Positions 28,381-37,287 are shown, counted from the first letter of the stretch. The stretch: DNA of 64,000 bases from Clostridium sp. cel8 (GCF_014050525.1 NZ_JACGAG010000001.1:382501-446500); one strand, 5' to 3'. A program made the numbers and translations. Notes: generated by a model from the letters alone, not told the origin.

Positions 28381-29217
28381 CTATTTTAATATTCCTAAAC
28401 CATATCCAATTATTCCAATTGCAAATAATCCAAATATTATCCATATTGCATTTATTTTTCTCTTTAAAAGACTCATACATGCAAATGTCATTATAAGTGG
28501 AACTATTCCCGGCATAAGCTTATCAAGTATATCTTGAACAGTAGTAACTACAATTTTACCATCTTGCCTTGTTATTTTTGAAACTACAACTGGTATATCT
28601 ACTTTAGTCCATTTAGATACTAATGCACCCATTACAAAAAGTCCAAGTATAGAAGCTCCTTCTGTAAGTTTCTGAAGTGTATTTCCATTCATATCTTTTA
28701 CAATATTAGTACCTTTTTCATATCCATATTTTATACCATACCATTTTATTGTAAGACGAACTGCATTGAATATTAGGAAAAAAAGGATTGGCCCTGCTAT
28801 ATTTCCAGTAAGTGCCATAGATGCACCGAGTCCAGCTACAACTGGTCTAAGTGTACCCCAAAATATAGGATCTCCAACTCCTGCAAGTGGTCCCATAAGT
28901 CCAACTTTAATGCCATTTATTGCAGCATCATCTATATTTGCACCGTTTGCTCTCTGTTCTTCCATTGCTGTTGTAACACCTAGTATTGGGGTTATTGCAA
29001 AAGGATGCGTATTGAAAAACTCAAGATGTCTTTTCATTGCATCGCTTCTGTCTTTTCCTTTGTATAATCTTTTTATAATAGGCACCATTTCAAAACAGTA
29101 TCCAAGTGCCTGCATTCTTTCATAATTCCATGAAGCCTGATGAAAATTTGAACGAATAAACATATTTATAAGATCTTTTTTAGTAATTTTTTTCTTTTCA
29201 CTTATATTTTCCCTCAC
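28381..29217 (-). CDS. PTS mannose-family IID component, system 2
   Basis: This is the IID membrane subunit of a mannose-family permease, which forms the channel with IIC. Family motifs are the SNFHQASWNYERMQALGYC segment, HLEFFNTHPF and GLMGPLAGVGDPIFWGT, with hydrophobic segments in the C-terminal half. The GTG at 29217 is chosen as start because AAGGGGG lies eight bases upstream (278 residues); an ATG at 29247 overlaps the IIC gene without a site. It is the last gene of LevR-IIB-IIC-IID. It is a paralogue of the gene at 34123-35034. Confidence 0.92.
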   Translation of the reverse strand: MRENISEKKKITKKDLINMFIRSNFHQASWNYERMQALGYCFEMVPIIKRLYKGKDRSDAMKRHLEFFNTHPFAITPILGVTTAMEEQRANGANIDDAAINGIKVGLMGPLAGVGDPIFWGTLRPVVAGLGASMALTGNIAGPILFFLIFNAVRLTIKWYGIKYGYEKGTNIVKDMNGNTLQKLTEGASILGLFVMGALVSKWTKVDIPVVVSKITRQDGKIVVTTVQDILDKLMPGIVPLIMTFACMSLLKRKINAIWIIFGLFAIGIIGYGLGILK

Positions 29218-29239
29218 AATTGATTCCCCCTTTTTAATA

Positions 29240-30049
29240 CTAGTCATCTAACTCATCATCTAACTCATCATCTGATAAACTATGATCTGAAACGGTTACA
29301 ATTTTAGGCATATTATATTTAGGATTAAGTTGAACGTATATTATTGCAAATACTACCCCTATAATGCCAAATGCGATTAAGTTGAATTTAGTAAATGCTG
29401 CAACTACAAATCCTAAGAAAAAAAATCCCATTAAATATCTTGCTCCCATCATATTTATAACCATTGCATAACCAACTACAACTATAAAACCACCTGCAAC
29501 TTGAAGTCCTCCAGTTATAACTTTAGGTATTGCATCTAAAAAGCTTTGAACAGCACTTGTTCCTATAAATACTGCAACAAGCATTGAAGGTATAGCCACA
29601 CGAGCTGCTTGTATTAAAAGACAACTTAAATGCATAAAATCAATCCCTCTGAGATTCCCATTTTTTGCATAGGTATCTGCCTTATGTTGAAATCCAATTG
29701 TAATAGTTCTTGCAAATATAGTAAGCATCTGTCCTGCAGCTGCAAGTGGTATTGCTACAGCTATGCCAGTACCTATACTTTGCTTTGCACCTATAACTAG
29801 AATTGTGGATATTATACTTGCCATAGCTGTATCTGGTGCCACAGCAGCTCCTATGTTCATCCATCCTAAAGCCATCATTTCCAAAGTACCACCTATAATT
29901 ATACCAGTTTTAATATCTCCAAGAATAAGTCCAATTAATGTACATGCAACTAATGGCCTATGTGTTTGGAATTCATCCAAAATACTGCCCATACCAGAAA
30001 TACAAGCTACAATAAATATTAATACCATTTGAACAGAACTAATACTCAT
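29240..30049 (-). CDS. PTS mannose-family IIC component, system 2
   Basis: This is the IIC membrane subunit (269 residues) with the family blocks GSILDEFQTHRPLVACTLIG, TLEMMALGWMNIGAAVAPDTA and VINMMGARYLMGFF. The ATG at 30049 is chosen because GGAGGAGG precedes it; an upstream ATG at 30100 has none. The C terminus ends in an acidic tail with an imperfect repeat (DDELDDELDD) coded by a 12-base tandem repeat, which the other IIC gene in this window lacks. It sits between IIB and IID. Confidence 0.92.
   Translation of the reverse strand: MSISSVQMVLIFIVACISGMGSILDEFQTHRPLVACTLIGLILGDIKTGIIIGGTLEMMALGWMNIGAAVAPDTAMASIISTILVIGAKQSIGTGIAVAIPLAAAGQMLTIFARTITIGFQHKADTYAKNGNLRGIDFMHLSCLLIQAARVAIPSMLVAVFIGTSAVQSFLDAIPKVITGGLQVAGGFIVVVGYAMVINMMGARYLMGFFFLGFVVAAFTKFNLIAFGIIGVVFAIIYVQLNPKYNMPKIVTVSDHSLSDDELDDELDD
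29244..29273. repeat. 12-base tandem repeat at the end of the IIC gene
   Basis: Two perfect copies of TCATCTAACTCA (29244-29267) and half of a third code the acidic tail of IIC. Copy number could change by slippage without a frameshift. Confidence 0.8.
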
Positions 30050-30120
30050 AAACCCTCCTCCTTTTAAATTGTACTTTATAAAACTTTTTAAATATTGCAA
30101 ACAATTTTATTAAAAAAATG

Positions 30121-30597
30121 CTAAATCAAACTCATTAAATCAATTTTAGGGTCATTGCTTACTTTCCTTACTTCAAGTTCTATACCTTTTTCATGGAGTT
30201 TTTTAAATGCTTCTATATCCTTATCATCTACAGATATAGCAGCATTTATCTGTTTCTTTCCTTCTTTAAATGACATTCCCCCAATATTTACAGTAGTTAT
30301 ATTAACTCCACCTTCAACCATCCTCAGTACATCTGTAGGATTAGTAAATAGATAAAGCACTTTTACACCCTCATATTTTGGATTTTTATAAACTCTTATT
30401 GCTTTTTCTATACCTACTACACTCGATTTTATTCCTGGAGGTGCCACTTCTATTAAAAGTGTCTTTCTTATATTGTCTTTAGCTACATCATCATTACAAA
30501 CTATTATTCTTTCACATTTTGTATCTTTAGCCCAAACTGTTGCTATTTGACCATGTATTAATCTGTCATCAATTCTTGCTAAAACTATGTTCATCAT
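30121..30597 (-). CDS. PTS mannose-family IIB component, system 2
   Basis: This is a cytoplasmic phosphotransfer subunit of 158 residues. The active histidine is His15 in ARIDDRLIHGQ, which takes phosphate from a IIA protein and passes it to the sugar. No IIA gene accompanies this IIB-IIC-IID set; the IIA half of the IIAB protein at 35896-36870 is the nearest candidate donor. GGAAGGTGA precedes the start. It lies 43 bases downstream of the LevR-type gene, so it is probably transcribed with it. Confidence 0.92.
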   Translation of the reverse strand: MMNIVLARIDDRLIHGQIATVWAKDTKCERIIVCNDDVAKDNIRKTLLIEVAPPGIKSSVVGIEKAIRVYKNPKYEGVKVLYLFTNPTDVLRMVEGGVNITTVNIGGMSFKEGKKQINAAISVDDKDIEAFKKLHEKGIELEVRKVSNDPKIDLMSLI

Positions 30598-30640
30598 TTA
30601 TAAATCACCTTCCTCTAAATTTTTAATATACTAACTATAA

Positions 30641-33427
30641 TCAAGAAGATAGTATTTCACATATATAACAAATTTCATCATCTGATAAATTTATATTAAA
30701 TGCATCTTTAAAAATTTTACTTGAATCTTTTATCATGGCAATTAAGTTTTTATCTAACTTTGATTTATCATATCTATATGCAATACCCTCATTTATCACA
30801 ACTCTTTCAAGTGCACACCCTACATGAATTATTATTTTTATACGAAGAGAATTTTTAAATTTAGTATTCATCTTCTTTTCCAATATGTTAGTAAATTTTA
30901 CTAATGATCCAATTATTTTAGACGGATTTAAAAAAGTAAGAAATTCATTCAAACTATCTTTACATAAATCTTCCACCACCGTATTCTTTTCTTTTTGAAC
31001 TACTTTTATACTGTTATTTTTAACAATATCAATTATCTGATTTTCTCCACTTCCACTTATAAGGGACTCCAATGATACAAATGGTATTCCCATTTTAGGA
31101 TCTGTAATTCCTACAATAGCTATTACATTGTAATCATTTTGAATTTCTCTTATATTTTCTTTCAAATTTCTTACTCCAACTGGGACTATATAAACATTCT
31201 CTTCTGTAATATTTGTTATTACATCTTGAACAAGATCCTTAAGTTTTACAGCAGTTCCCTCTCCACTTGAACAAACTGTTACTATTGCCTTATTTCCAGT
31301 AGGTATACTAATATTTTCTTTAGAGTACATACTATATCCTCTAAAATCTTTTAATGATTCATATATTTCTTCAAGATCCATATCAAAAATATTTGCTTTT
31401 CTCACAGCCTCAAGTACAAGTGGAGTTGATACCATTTCTATTGTCTTAACTTCTATATTAGTCTTTTCCATTATTATAGTATCAAAATTTGCAAGAGATC
31501 CCATGTCAACTAAAAGAAGTACTCCTTTTCCCATATTAAGCTTTTTTATCTCTTTTATCATTTTGTCAAGTATAGTCTGTGGATTTACTTCAAGGGGCAT
31601 ATCTATTGCTTCTATTACAGAATCTCCAAGAAGCTTTTTTGCTACATTTACCATACTTGTAGCTGTACTGTTTCCATGGGCAGCAACCATAATTGCTACA
31701 TGTCCTTCGCTTTGATCATCTTGAATTGAACTCAAGAGAATTGTAAGATATATTACTTCCATTTTTGGTACTACTATACTGTATTTGTCCTCTATAAGAC
31801 TTTTTATTTCAAGGGATACCTTATATTCTTTAGGATTGTCCTTTATAATACTTGATATATTAGTATATTTAAGTGGTCTTTTACTTTCAATTCTCTTAAA
31901 AAATGCACTCAAATGAAGACTAAGTGCATAGAGAAATCTATCAGAAAACTTTTTATCTAGCCTTTTTTCAACAAGTTCTTTTATACTTTCAGCAAATTCT
32001 AATATATCCTCGTCTACTATTTTTAATATTTTTTCTCTATCTTTATCATTATCTTTAAATTTATCATAGAATCCTCTTATATGAACATTTATATCAGTAG
32101 CTATAAACTCCTTTATAGCTTTATCATCAAGCCCTTCATCTTTTAGTATACCAGCTTTTCCCTCTATTATCTTATACAAATTAAAAGGAGGTTCATAGGG
32201 ATCTTCATCTATAAGAACCTTATAGCCATTTGGCATTATCACAAGTTGAGAATCTATATATTTTGATATTTCCTCTGCTTCATCTCTTCTAGCTGCAAGA
32301 GAAAATAAACCGCTTTTTATATCAGATGGAAGAGATTTAAAGTCAATTTCCACAGATTCATCATTTTGTATACTATTTAGAAATCCCTTTGCACATATAA
32401 GTTGTATATTAGATTTCATCTGACCTATATTTCCATAAGATACTGAACCTATAATTGCCTTTACTGCATCAGCCTCAATCTTTATAGGCTTATTTATTCT
32501 GTGAGCTTCTTTGGCTAGAAGGTATTTTAGTATATTTATCTTATCTTCAGTTGGTCTTTCATTCAAACTTGGTATACTTATTATTATTGGAATTCTTCTT
32601 ACAAATGTATTTAGAAGTGTTGAATCTGGATCCTCTGTTGTAGCTCCTACTATAAACACATTGGACTTTCTCTTTCTTTCCGTTTCACCTAATTTATTGT
32701 ATGTCCCTGTATCCATAAAATAGAATATCATTTCCTGTCCTTCTGGAGGAAGTCTGTGAATTTCATCTAAAAATAACATACCTCCATTGGCCTTTTCAAC
32801 TAATCCTTCTTTTTCAGTATCGGCACCTGTAAAAGCACCTTTTACATGTCCAAATATATGAGATATTAAAAGCTGAGGATTGTTATAGTAATCTGCACAA
32901 TTAAATACTATAAAAGGTGAATTTTCATCAAATCGTTTAATATATCTTGCATAGTTATACATCATATTTGCAAATAGAGTTTTTCCAACTCCAGTCTGGC
33001 CTATAATAAGAGTATGAAGACCATTTGGGGGATATAATATTGCCGCCTTTGCCTGTTCAACTTGATTTTTAAGTCCTGTTTTTGAACCTATAAGATTATC
33101 AAAAGGAGATTTATCTTCATTAGATTCACCTTTGGAATCTACTATTTCATCTATACTTTTCACTTCTAAAGGACCTTTTTTTAAAGTGGTGCCTAATTTA
33201 TTTTCAAGAGAAACCTTATCTATAAAAAGCACAGGTCTTCCTATAATTTTTATTACTTTATCTTGTTTTAAAAGTAAATTTAATTCCATGCTTACATTGT
33301 TTCTAAGTATTCCAAGTTCCTTGGATATTTCCTTGGCACTAAACCCCACTTTTCCTTTTAAATTTTCTACATTTAATTTGCTTGTTTTTTCTGCCAAGTA
33401 ATTATATATTCTATCTATTCTCTTCAT
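30641..33427 (-). CDS. LevR/ManR-type sigma-54 activator with PRD and PTS domains
   Basis: This regulator opens sigma-54 promoters of PTS operons, under control by PTS phosphorylation. Domains in the 928-residue protein: winged HTH (about 1-75), AAA+ (about 105-345) with Walker A GQTGVGKT (143-150), the sigma-54 contact motif GAFTGA (197-202) and Walker B MLFLDEI; PRD1 (about 440-560); a mannose-type IIA domain (AIMVAAHGNST, about 570-700); a IIB-like domain (VTVCSSGEGTA); and PRD2 (about 825-928). The ATG at 33427 has AAAGGTGG five bases upstream. Its likely target is the sigma-54 promoter at 36995-37010, upstream of the complete mannose-family operon; it may also control its own operon. Confidence 0.94.
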   Translation of the reverse strand: MKRIDRIYNYLAEKTSKLNVENLKGKVGFSAKEISKELGILRNNVSMELNLLLKQDKVIKIIGRPVLFIDKVSLENKLGTTLKKGPLEVKSIDEIVDSKGESNEDKSPFDNLIGSKTGLKNQVEQAKAAILYPPNGLHTLIIGQTGVGKTLFANMMYNYARYIKRFDENSPFIVFNCADYYNNPQLLISHIFGHVKGAFTGADTEKEGLVEKANGGMLFLDEIHRLPPEGQEMIFYFMDTGTYNKLGETERKRKSNVFIVGATTEDPDSTLLNTFVRRIPIIISIPSLNERPTEDKINILKYLLAKEAHRINKPIKIEADAVKAIIGSVSYGNIGQMKSNIQLICAKGFLNSIQNDESVEIDFKSLPSDIKSGLFSLAARRDEAEEISKYIDSQLVIMPNGYKVLIDEDPYEPPFNLYKIIEGKAGILKDEGLDDKAIKEFIATDINVHIRGFYDKFKDNDKDREKILKIVDEDILEFAESIKELVEKRLDKKFSDRFLYALSLHLSAFFKRIESKRPLKYTNISSIIKDNPKEYKVSLEIKSLIEDKYSIVVPKMEVIYLTILLSSIQDDQSEGHVAIMVAAHGNSTATSMVNVAKKLLGDSVIEAIDMPLEVNPQTILDKMIKEIKKLNMGKGVLLLVDMGSLANFDTIIMEKTNIEVKTIEMVSTPLVLEAVRKANIFDMDLEEIYESLKDFRGYSMYSKENISIPTGNKAIVTVCSSGEGTAVKLKDLVQDVITNITEENVYIVPVGVRNLKENIREIQNDYNVIAIVGITDPKMGIPFVSLESLISGSGENQIIDIVKNNSIKVVQKEKNTVVEDLCKDSLNEFLTFLNPSKIIGSLVKFTNILEKKMNTKFKNSLRIKIIIHVGCALERVVINEGIAYRYDKSKLDKNLIAMIKDSSKIFKDAFNINLSDDEICYICEILSS

Positions 33428-33521
33428 ATTAGCCACCTTTCTATTATATTCCTTCAATACACTATTTTAATACACTATATCACATAATCACATTATACAT
33501 CAAATACATAATAAAAAAAAT

Positions 33522-33561
33522 AAGATAGATAAAGTTATATCCAATACATTTTATCTATCTT
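33522..33561 (-). terminator. Terminator of the manXYZ-manO operon
   Basis: Perfect 12-base arms AAGATAGATAAA / TTTATCTATCTT are followed on the minus strand by a run of eight T. This sets the LevR operon apart as a separate unit with a promoter in 33428-33520. Confidence 0.85.
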
Positions 33562-33606
33562 GCTTTGACTAATCTACATATTATAAAAGTCCTAATACTT
33601 TATTCA

Positions 33607-33981
33607 TTAATTCTTCTTAAATTTGGATTTTATCGCTCGTTTAACCACATCAAAAAAGCTTAGGGAGTTAACCATGTGATTTGGATCAACATATTTTCTA
33701 ATAGTTCGAAGTACTTTTTTTGCTTCCCTTGAAGCAAAAGTATAAGTACCATTTTTCTTAGTTTTAATAGCATATCTTGGAATCCACTTTCCTTTGAACA
33801 ATACAGAGGCAATGACATAGTCCACCTCTTCCCAAGGAATTTGAATATATTTACGAGAATCACGAGAATTATAGAATTCAAAACCTTTGTCACCAATCAT
33901 TATTTTTCCATAATCTGTAAGACCTGTAAAAGCCGTTGCATCAATTACTAAATCCACCTTTGTATTAAGCGATTGAATCAC
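33607..33981 (-). CDS. manO: DUF956 family protein (ManO)
   Basis: This 124-residue protein belongs to DUF956, often called ManO and found at the end of mannose-PTS operons in Listeria, lactobacilli and clostridia. Recognisable blocks are QSLNTKVDLVIDATAF, LTDYGKIMIGDKGFEFYN and YIQIPWEEVDYVIASV; the fold is probably PH-like. Its function is not established; regulation or stabilisation of the permease is supposed. The GTG at 33981 is chosen because GAGGTGG lies five bases upstream, and DUF956 proteins start near this point. A strong hairpin (34084-34114) in the gap before it should make its expression lower than that of the permease genes. Confidence 0.88.
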   Translation of the reverse strand: MIQSLNTKVDLVIDATAFTGLTDYGKIMIGDKGFEFYNSRDSRKYIQIPWEEVDYVIASVLFKGKWIPRYAIKTKKNGTYTFASREAKKVLRTIRKYVDPNHMVNSLSFFDVVKRAIKSKFKKN

Positions 33982-34083
33982 ACAATCCACCTCTTTTTTT
34001 TACTTATACATACAATTGTTTTTATTATATCTTTTTTTTAAAGAATTATAAAGCCATTCTTGCTTTAAGGGATTTATGTTTTA

Positions 34084-34114
34084 ACAAAACCCAGGCTAAA
34101 AGCCCAGGCTTTGT
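34084..34114 (-). terminator. Intra-operon terminator/attenuator between manZ and manO
   Basis: A 14-base stem (three G-U pairs in RNA) with a three-base loop and TTTTGTT behind it lies nine bases after the IID stop. Partial termination here would limit manO expression, or the stem may protect the upstream mRNA end. Confidence 0.75.
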
Positions 34115-34122
34115 AAATAATA

Positions 34123-35034
34123 TTACATTAAATGAATCAAGTGGAAAACAATACCTACTACAAATAGTCCAAGAATGATTACAATTGGAGATACTTTCTT
34201 TCTAAGTAACCACATACAGAAAAGTGTCAATAATAATCCTGCAAGTCCAGGAATCAATGAATCCAAGTTATTTTGAAGCGTTGTAACCTTAGTATCAGTT
34301 AATGACAAACCAGCAGCTTGCTGCAAAAGGGCTTCTTTAATACCTTGAGCTCCAGCAGGAAGTTTATCCCAGTTAATATATGCACCATCAGCTAATTTAA
34401 CAGATGATACTATCGGTGTAAATTTAACAGAAACCCATCGATTAACTAATGATCCCAAGATGAACATACCAAGTATAGATGCTCCCTTTGTAATATCCTG
34501 CAGCAAAGTACCTGATAAATCATCAGTAATACGAGAACCTGTTTTATAACCAAATTCTTGTGTATACCATGTAAATGCCATACGAATAATATTCCAAGCT
34601 AAGAAAAATATAATTGGTCCAATAATATTACCAGCCATAGCAAGGGAAGCAGCTAATGCACCTAAAATTGGTCTAATAGTAAACCAGAAAACTGGATCTC
34701 CTACACCGGCTAAAGGTCCCATCATACCAACCTTAACACCTTGAATAGCTACGTCATCTACTGGTAGACCATTTGCACGGTCTTCTTCTAATGCCAATGT
34801 TACACCAATAACTGGTGAAGCTAAGTATGGATGAGTATTAAAAAACTCCAAATGACGTTTTAATGCAGCTGATTGATCTTCTTTACTCTTATATAATTTT
34901 TTAATTGCTGGAATCAATGAGTATGCCCAACCACCGTTTTGCATTCTTTCATAATTCCAAGAACCTTGAATAAATTGTGAACGCCACCAAACAGAAATAC
35001 GATCTTTCTTTGTTAATTCTAATTTTTTTCCCAT
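34123..35034 (-). CDS. manZ: PTS mannose-family IID component, system 1
   Basis: This is the IID membrane subunit of the complete mannose-family permease, 303 residues. It shows SQFIQGSWNYERMQNGGWAY, HLEFFNTHPYLASPVIGVTLA and GMMGPLAGVGDPVFWFT, and hydrophobic segments toward the C terminus. AAGGGAGG precedes the ATG. It follows the IIC gene by 17 bases. It is a paralogue of the IID at 28381-29217, with a short extra extracellular loop before the last helices (about residues 205-250). Confidence 0.94.
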   Translation of the reverse strand: MGKKLELTKKDRISVWWRSQFIQGSWNYERMQNGGWAYSLIPAIKKLYKSKEDQSAALKRHLEFFNTHPYLASPVIGVTLALEEDRANGLPVDDVAIQGVKVGMMGPLAGVGDPVFWFTIRPILGALAASLAMAGNIIGPIIFFLAWNIIRMAFTWYTQEFGYKTGSRITDDLSGTLLQDITKGASILGMFILGSLVNRWVSVKFTPIVSSVKLADGAYINWDKLPAGAQGIKEALLQQAAGLSLTDTKVTTLQNNLDSLIPGLAGLLLTLFCMWLLRKKVSPIVIILGLFVVGIVFHLIHLM

Positions 35035-35051
35035 TTTATTTTCCTCCCTTC

Positions 35052-35858
35052 TTAGTAATTATCAATAATATCGCCTAATGGATCACCAGTATTGGAGCTA
35101 CCACCATTACCTGATCCACCCTGTTTAACAAGTTTCAAGTAAATAAGAGCTAAACATACACCAATTATACCTAGTCCGATAAGTGTAATTTGTGAAATAG
35201 TTGCTAATACAAAACCAATTGCAAAGAATGGCCATACTTCTTTTGTAGCCATCATATTTATTACCATTGCATAACCAACAGCAACAACCATTCCACCACC
35301 AATTGCTAATCCATCTGTTAACCAAGCAGGCATAGCTTCAAGTAATGAACGAATAGGACCAGCACCAACTGCTAAGATCAAAGCTGCTGGAATTGCAATA
35401 CGCACACCTTGCATACAAATAGCAATTATATGCCACATTTCAACTTTTCCTATGCTTCCTTGTCTAGCAGCGTTATCCATAAAATGTACAAAAGCTGTAG
35501 CAATTGTACGACAAATAATTGTTAATAATAGTCCGGCAACTGCTAGTGGAATAGCAATAGCAATAGCTGAAGAAACTCCATCTACACCTTGACCACCAAG
35601 AACTAGAATAATTGCAGATGCAATAGATGCTAATGCTGCATCTGGTGCTACAGCAGCACCGATATTAGCCCACCCTAGGGCAATCATTTGGAGAGTACCT
35701 CCTAATATTAGACATGGTAATAAATTACCTGTAACTAGACCGATTAACGTACAAGCAACTACTGGTTGATGAAATTGAAATTCATCCAAAATACCTTCCA
35801 TACCAGCTAGGAATGCAACGATAACGACTAATATCATTTGAACAATATTTAGATCCAT
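35052..35858 (-). CDS. manY: PTS mannose-family IIC component, system 1
   Basis: This is the IIC membrane subunit (268 residues) with GMEGILDEFQFHQPVVACTL, LQMIALGWANIGAAVAPDAA and VINMMATKEVWPFFAIG. The C terminus is Gly/Ser/Asn-rich (GGSGNGGSSNTGD). A good ribosome site, AAAGGAGG, precedes the ATG. It lies 37 bases after the IIAB gene. Codon choice (ATT and ATC for Ile, CGT for Arg, CTA for Leu) differs from the ATA/AGA habit of the surrounding genes, which fits high expression or transfer. Confidence 0.94.
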   Translation of the reverse strand: MDLNIVQMILVVIVAFLAGMEGILDEFQFHQPVVACTLIGLVTGNLLPCLILGGTLQMIALGWANIGAAVAPDAALASIASAIILVLGGQGVDGVSSAIAIAIPLAVAGLLLTIICRTIATAFVHFMDNAARQGSIGKVEMWHIIAICMQGVRIAIPAALILAVGAGPIRSLLEAMPAWLTDGLAIGGGMVVAVGYAMVINMMATKEVWPFFAIGFVLATISQITLIGLGIIGVCLALIYLKLVKQGGSGNGGSSNTGDPLGDIIDNY

Positions 35859-35895
35859 GATTATTAATCCTCCTTTTCCATTTAAAATAATTAAA

Positions 35896-36870
35896 CTATT
35901 TTAGTTTATTTAATTCCTCTTGTGCCTTTTTAAGTATTTCGTCCATATTTTCTTTTGAGTCACCTGGAACTTTACGAACATCAAAAGTAAGTCCAGCTTC
36001 TTTAAGCTTATTAAATGTATCAATATCTTTTTGATCGAAGGCAAGAACTTTATTTGGTTGAACTTTACCTACAGAGTGAGCCATAGAACCAACATTGATT
36101 GTCTTTAAAGGTACTCCACCTTCTACTACTCTAAGTACATCTTGCGGATTTTCAAAAAGAAGTAATACACGTTGTCCTCCAAAATGTTTATCATCTTTTG
36201 CAAGCTTAATCATATGACTAATTGGAACAACATGAGCTTTAACACCTGGGGGAGCAGCTTGTTGGATCAATTTCTTACGGAGCTCATCTTTGGCTACGTC
36301 ATCTGATACAACAATAATTCGTGTAGGATTTACAGTTTTTGTCCAAGTAGTCGCTACCTGTCCATGAAGTAAACGAGAGTCAATACGAGCTAAAGCATAT
36401 TCCATTAATCCAGGTACACCTACGCTAGATTGATTAGCTGAAGCTGCTGATTTACCAGTATCTGCTGGTTCCAATTCTTCAGGCTTAACTTTAATTCCTT
36501 CTTTAGCTTTTTTTAGAATATCAGTGGCAACTTCTCGTGCAGATTTCATTGAAAGACGTGAACTATAAGCTTCAATAACCATAGGTAGATTCATACCAGA
36601 TATAATTGCCCATTTATCTTTATGTTCTTCAAATAGGCCATTAACTTGATTAAATGGTGTACCACCCCAAAGATCAACTAAAAACAAAACCTGATCTTGG
36701 TCATCAAAGGATGCAATTGCGTCTTTTATCTTTGCTTTAATATCATCGGGGCCTTCACTAGGCATCAATGTAATGGCTTTAACGTTTTTTTGTTCTCCAA
36801 AAATCATTGTACTAGATTGCAAGATACCTTTAGCAAGTTCTCCGTGACTAGCAAGAATAATTCCTACCAT
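35896..36870 (-). CDS. manX: PTS mannose-family IIAB component, system 1
   Basis: This is a fused cytoplasmic IIA-IIB protein of 324 residues. The IIA domain (about 1-125) takes phosphate from HPr at His9 (ASHGELA); a hinge (about 130-155, rich in Ala/Ser/Glu/Pro) joins it to IIB (about 157-324), whose active residue is His169 (DSRLLHGQ). The IIA half may also serve the IIA-less system at 28381-30597. It is the first gene of manX-manY-manZ-manO, with AGGAGG upstream. The promoter is of the sigma-54 type (36995-37010), so transcription should need the LevR-type activator. Mannose, glucose and relatives are the usual substrates of the family; the actual one is not fixed by sequence. Confidence 0.94.
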   Translation of the reverse strand: MVGIILASHGELAKGILQSSTMIFGEQKNVKAITLMPSEGPDDIKAKIKDAIASFDDQDQVLFLVDLWGGTPFNQVNGLFEEHKDKWAIISGMNLPMVIEAYSSRLSMKSAREVATDILKKAKEGIKVKPEELEPADTGKSAASANQSSVGVPGLMEYALARIDSRLLHGQVATTWTKTVNPTRIIVVSDDVAKDELRKKLIQQAAPPGVKAHVVPISHMIKLAKDDKHFGGQRVLLLFENPQDVLRVVEGGVPLKTINVGSMAHSVGKVQPNKVLAFDQKDIDTFNKLKEAGLTFDVRKVPGDSKENMDEILKKAQEELNKLK

Positions 36871-36994
36871 TTTTATACCTCCTATTCTTTATTTATTACA
36901 GGATTTGAGTATATAAATTTATATAAAAGTTCTAATGAACCTGTAACCAAAATTAATGATTTTAATGCATGTAATATATTACATCCTTATATCC

Positions 36995-37010
36995 AGCAAT
37001 TATCGTGCCA
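36995..37010 (-). promoter_or_regulatory. Sigma-54 (-24/-12) promoter of manXYZ
   Basis: On the minus strand the sequence TGGCAC-GATAA-TTGCT fits the consensus TGGCAC-N5-TTGCW exactly. It faces manX, about 125 bases upstream of the start codon, in a 417-base gene-free gap. Confidence 0.92.
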
Positions 37011-37097
37011 AATTAGTGTATCAAATTATTAGAAATAATTAAATTGTTACTTTTCAATATTTATAGATACATTAATAAATTATTCTTCTATATTTTT

Positions 37098-37160
37098 GAT
37101 ACTGTATTTTTAATATTTGATACTCTATCTTCAATTCTCAATACTCTATTTTAGTTTTTA
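37098..37160 (-). promoter_or_regulatory. Three 21-bp-spaced repeats, candidate LevR activator sites
   Basis: Copies of RATACTSTATYTT begin at 37098, 37119 and 37140, exactly 21 bases (two helical turns) apart, about 90-150 bases upstream of the -24 element. This is the place and spacing expected for an enhancer bound by a sigma-54 activator. Confidence 0.65.
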
Positions 37161-37224
37161 ATATACTACTTATAACTAGTAATATAGTATTTCACATATA
37201 TAACAATTCTATACTTAATTTTAA

Positions 37225-37256
37225 TGGCGTATGAGAATTTAAAATCCCATACGCCA
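37225..37256 (-). terminator. Hairpin after the oxidoreductase gene
   Basis: Nine-base perfect arms TGGCGTATG / CATACGCCA lie 32 bases downstream of the gene ending at 37288. The T tract on the minus strand is weak, but the position fits a terminator of the glycyl radical enzyme operon. Confidence 0.6.
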
Positions 37257-37287
37257 CATGTTTTACATTTTTCTATTTTTTTAATTA

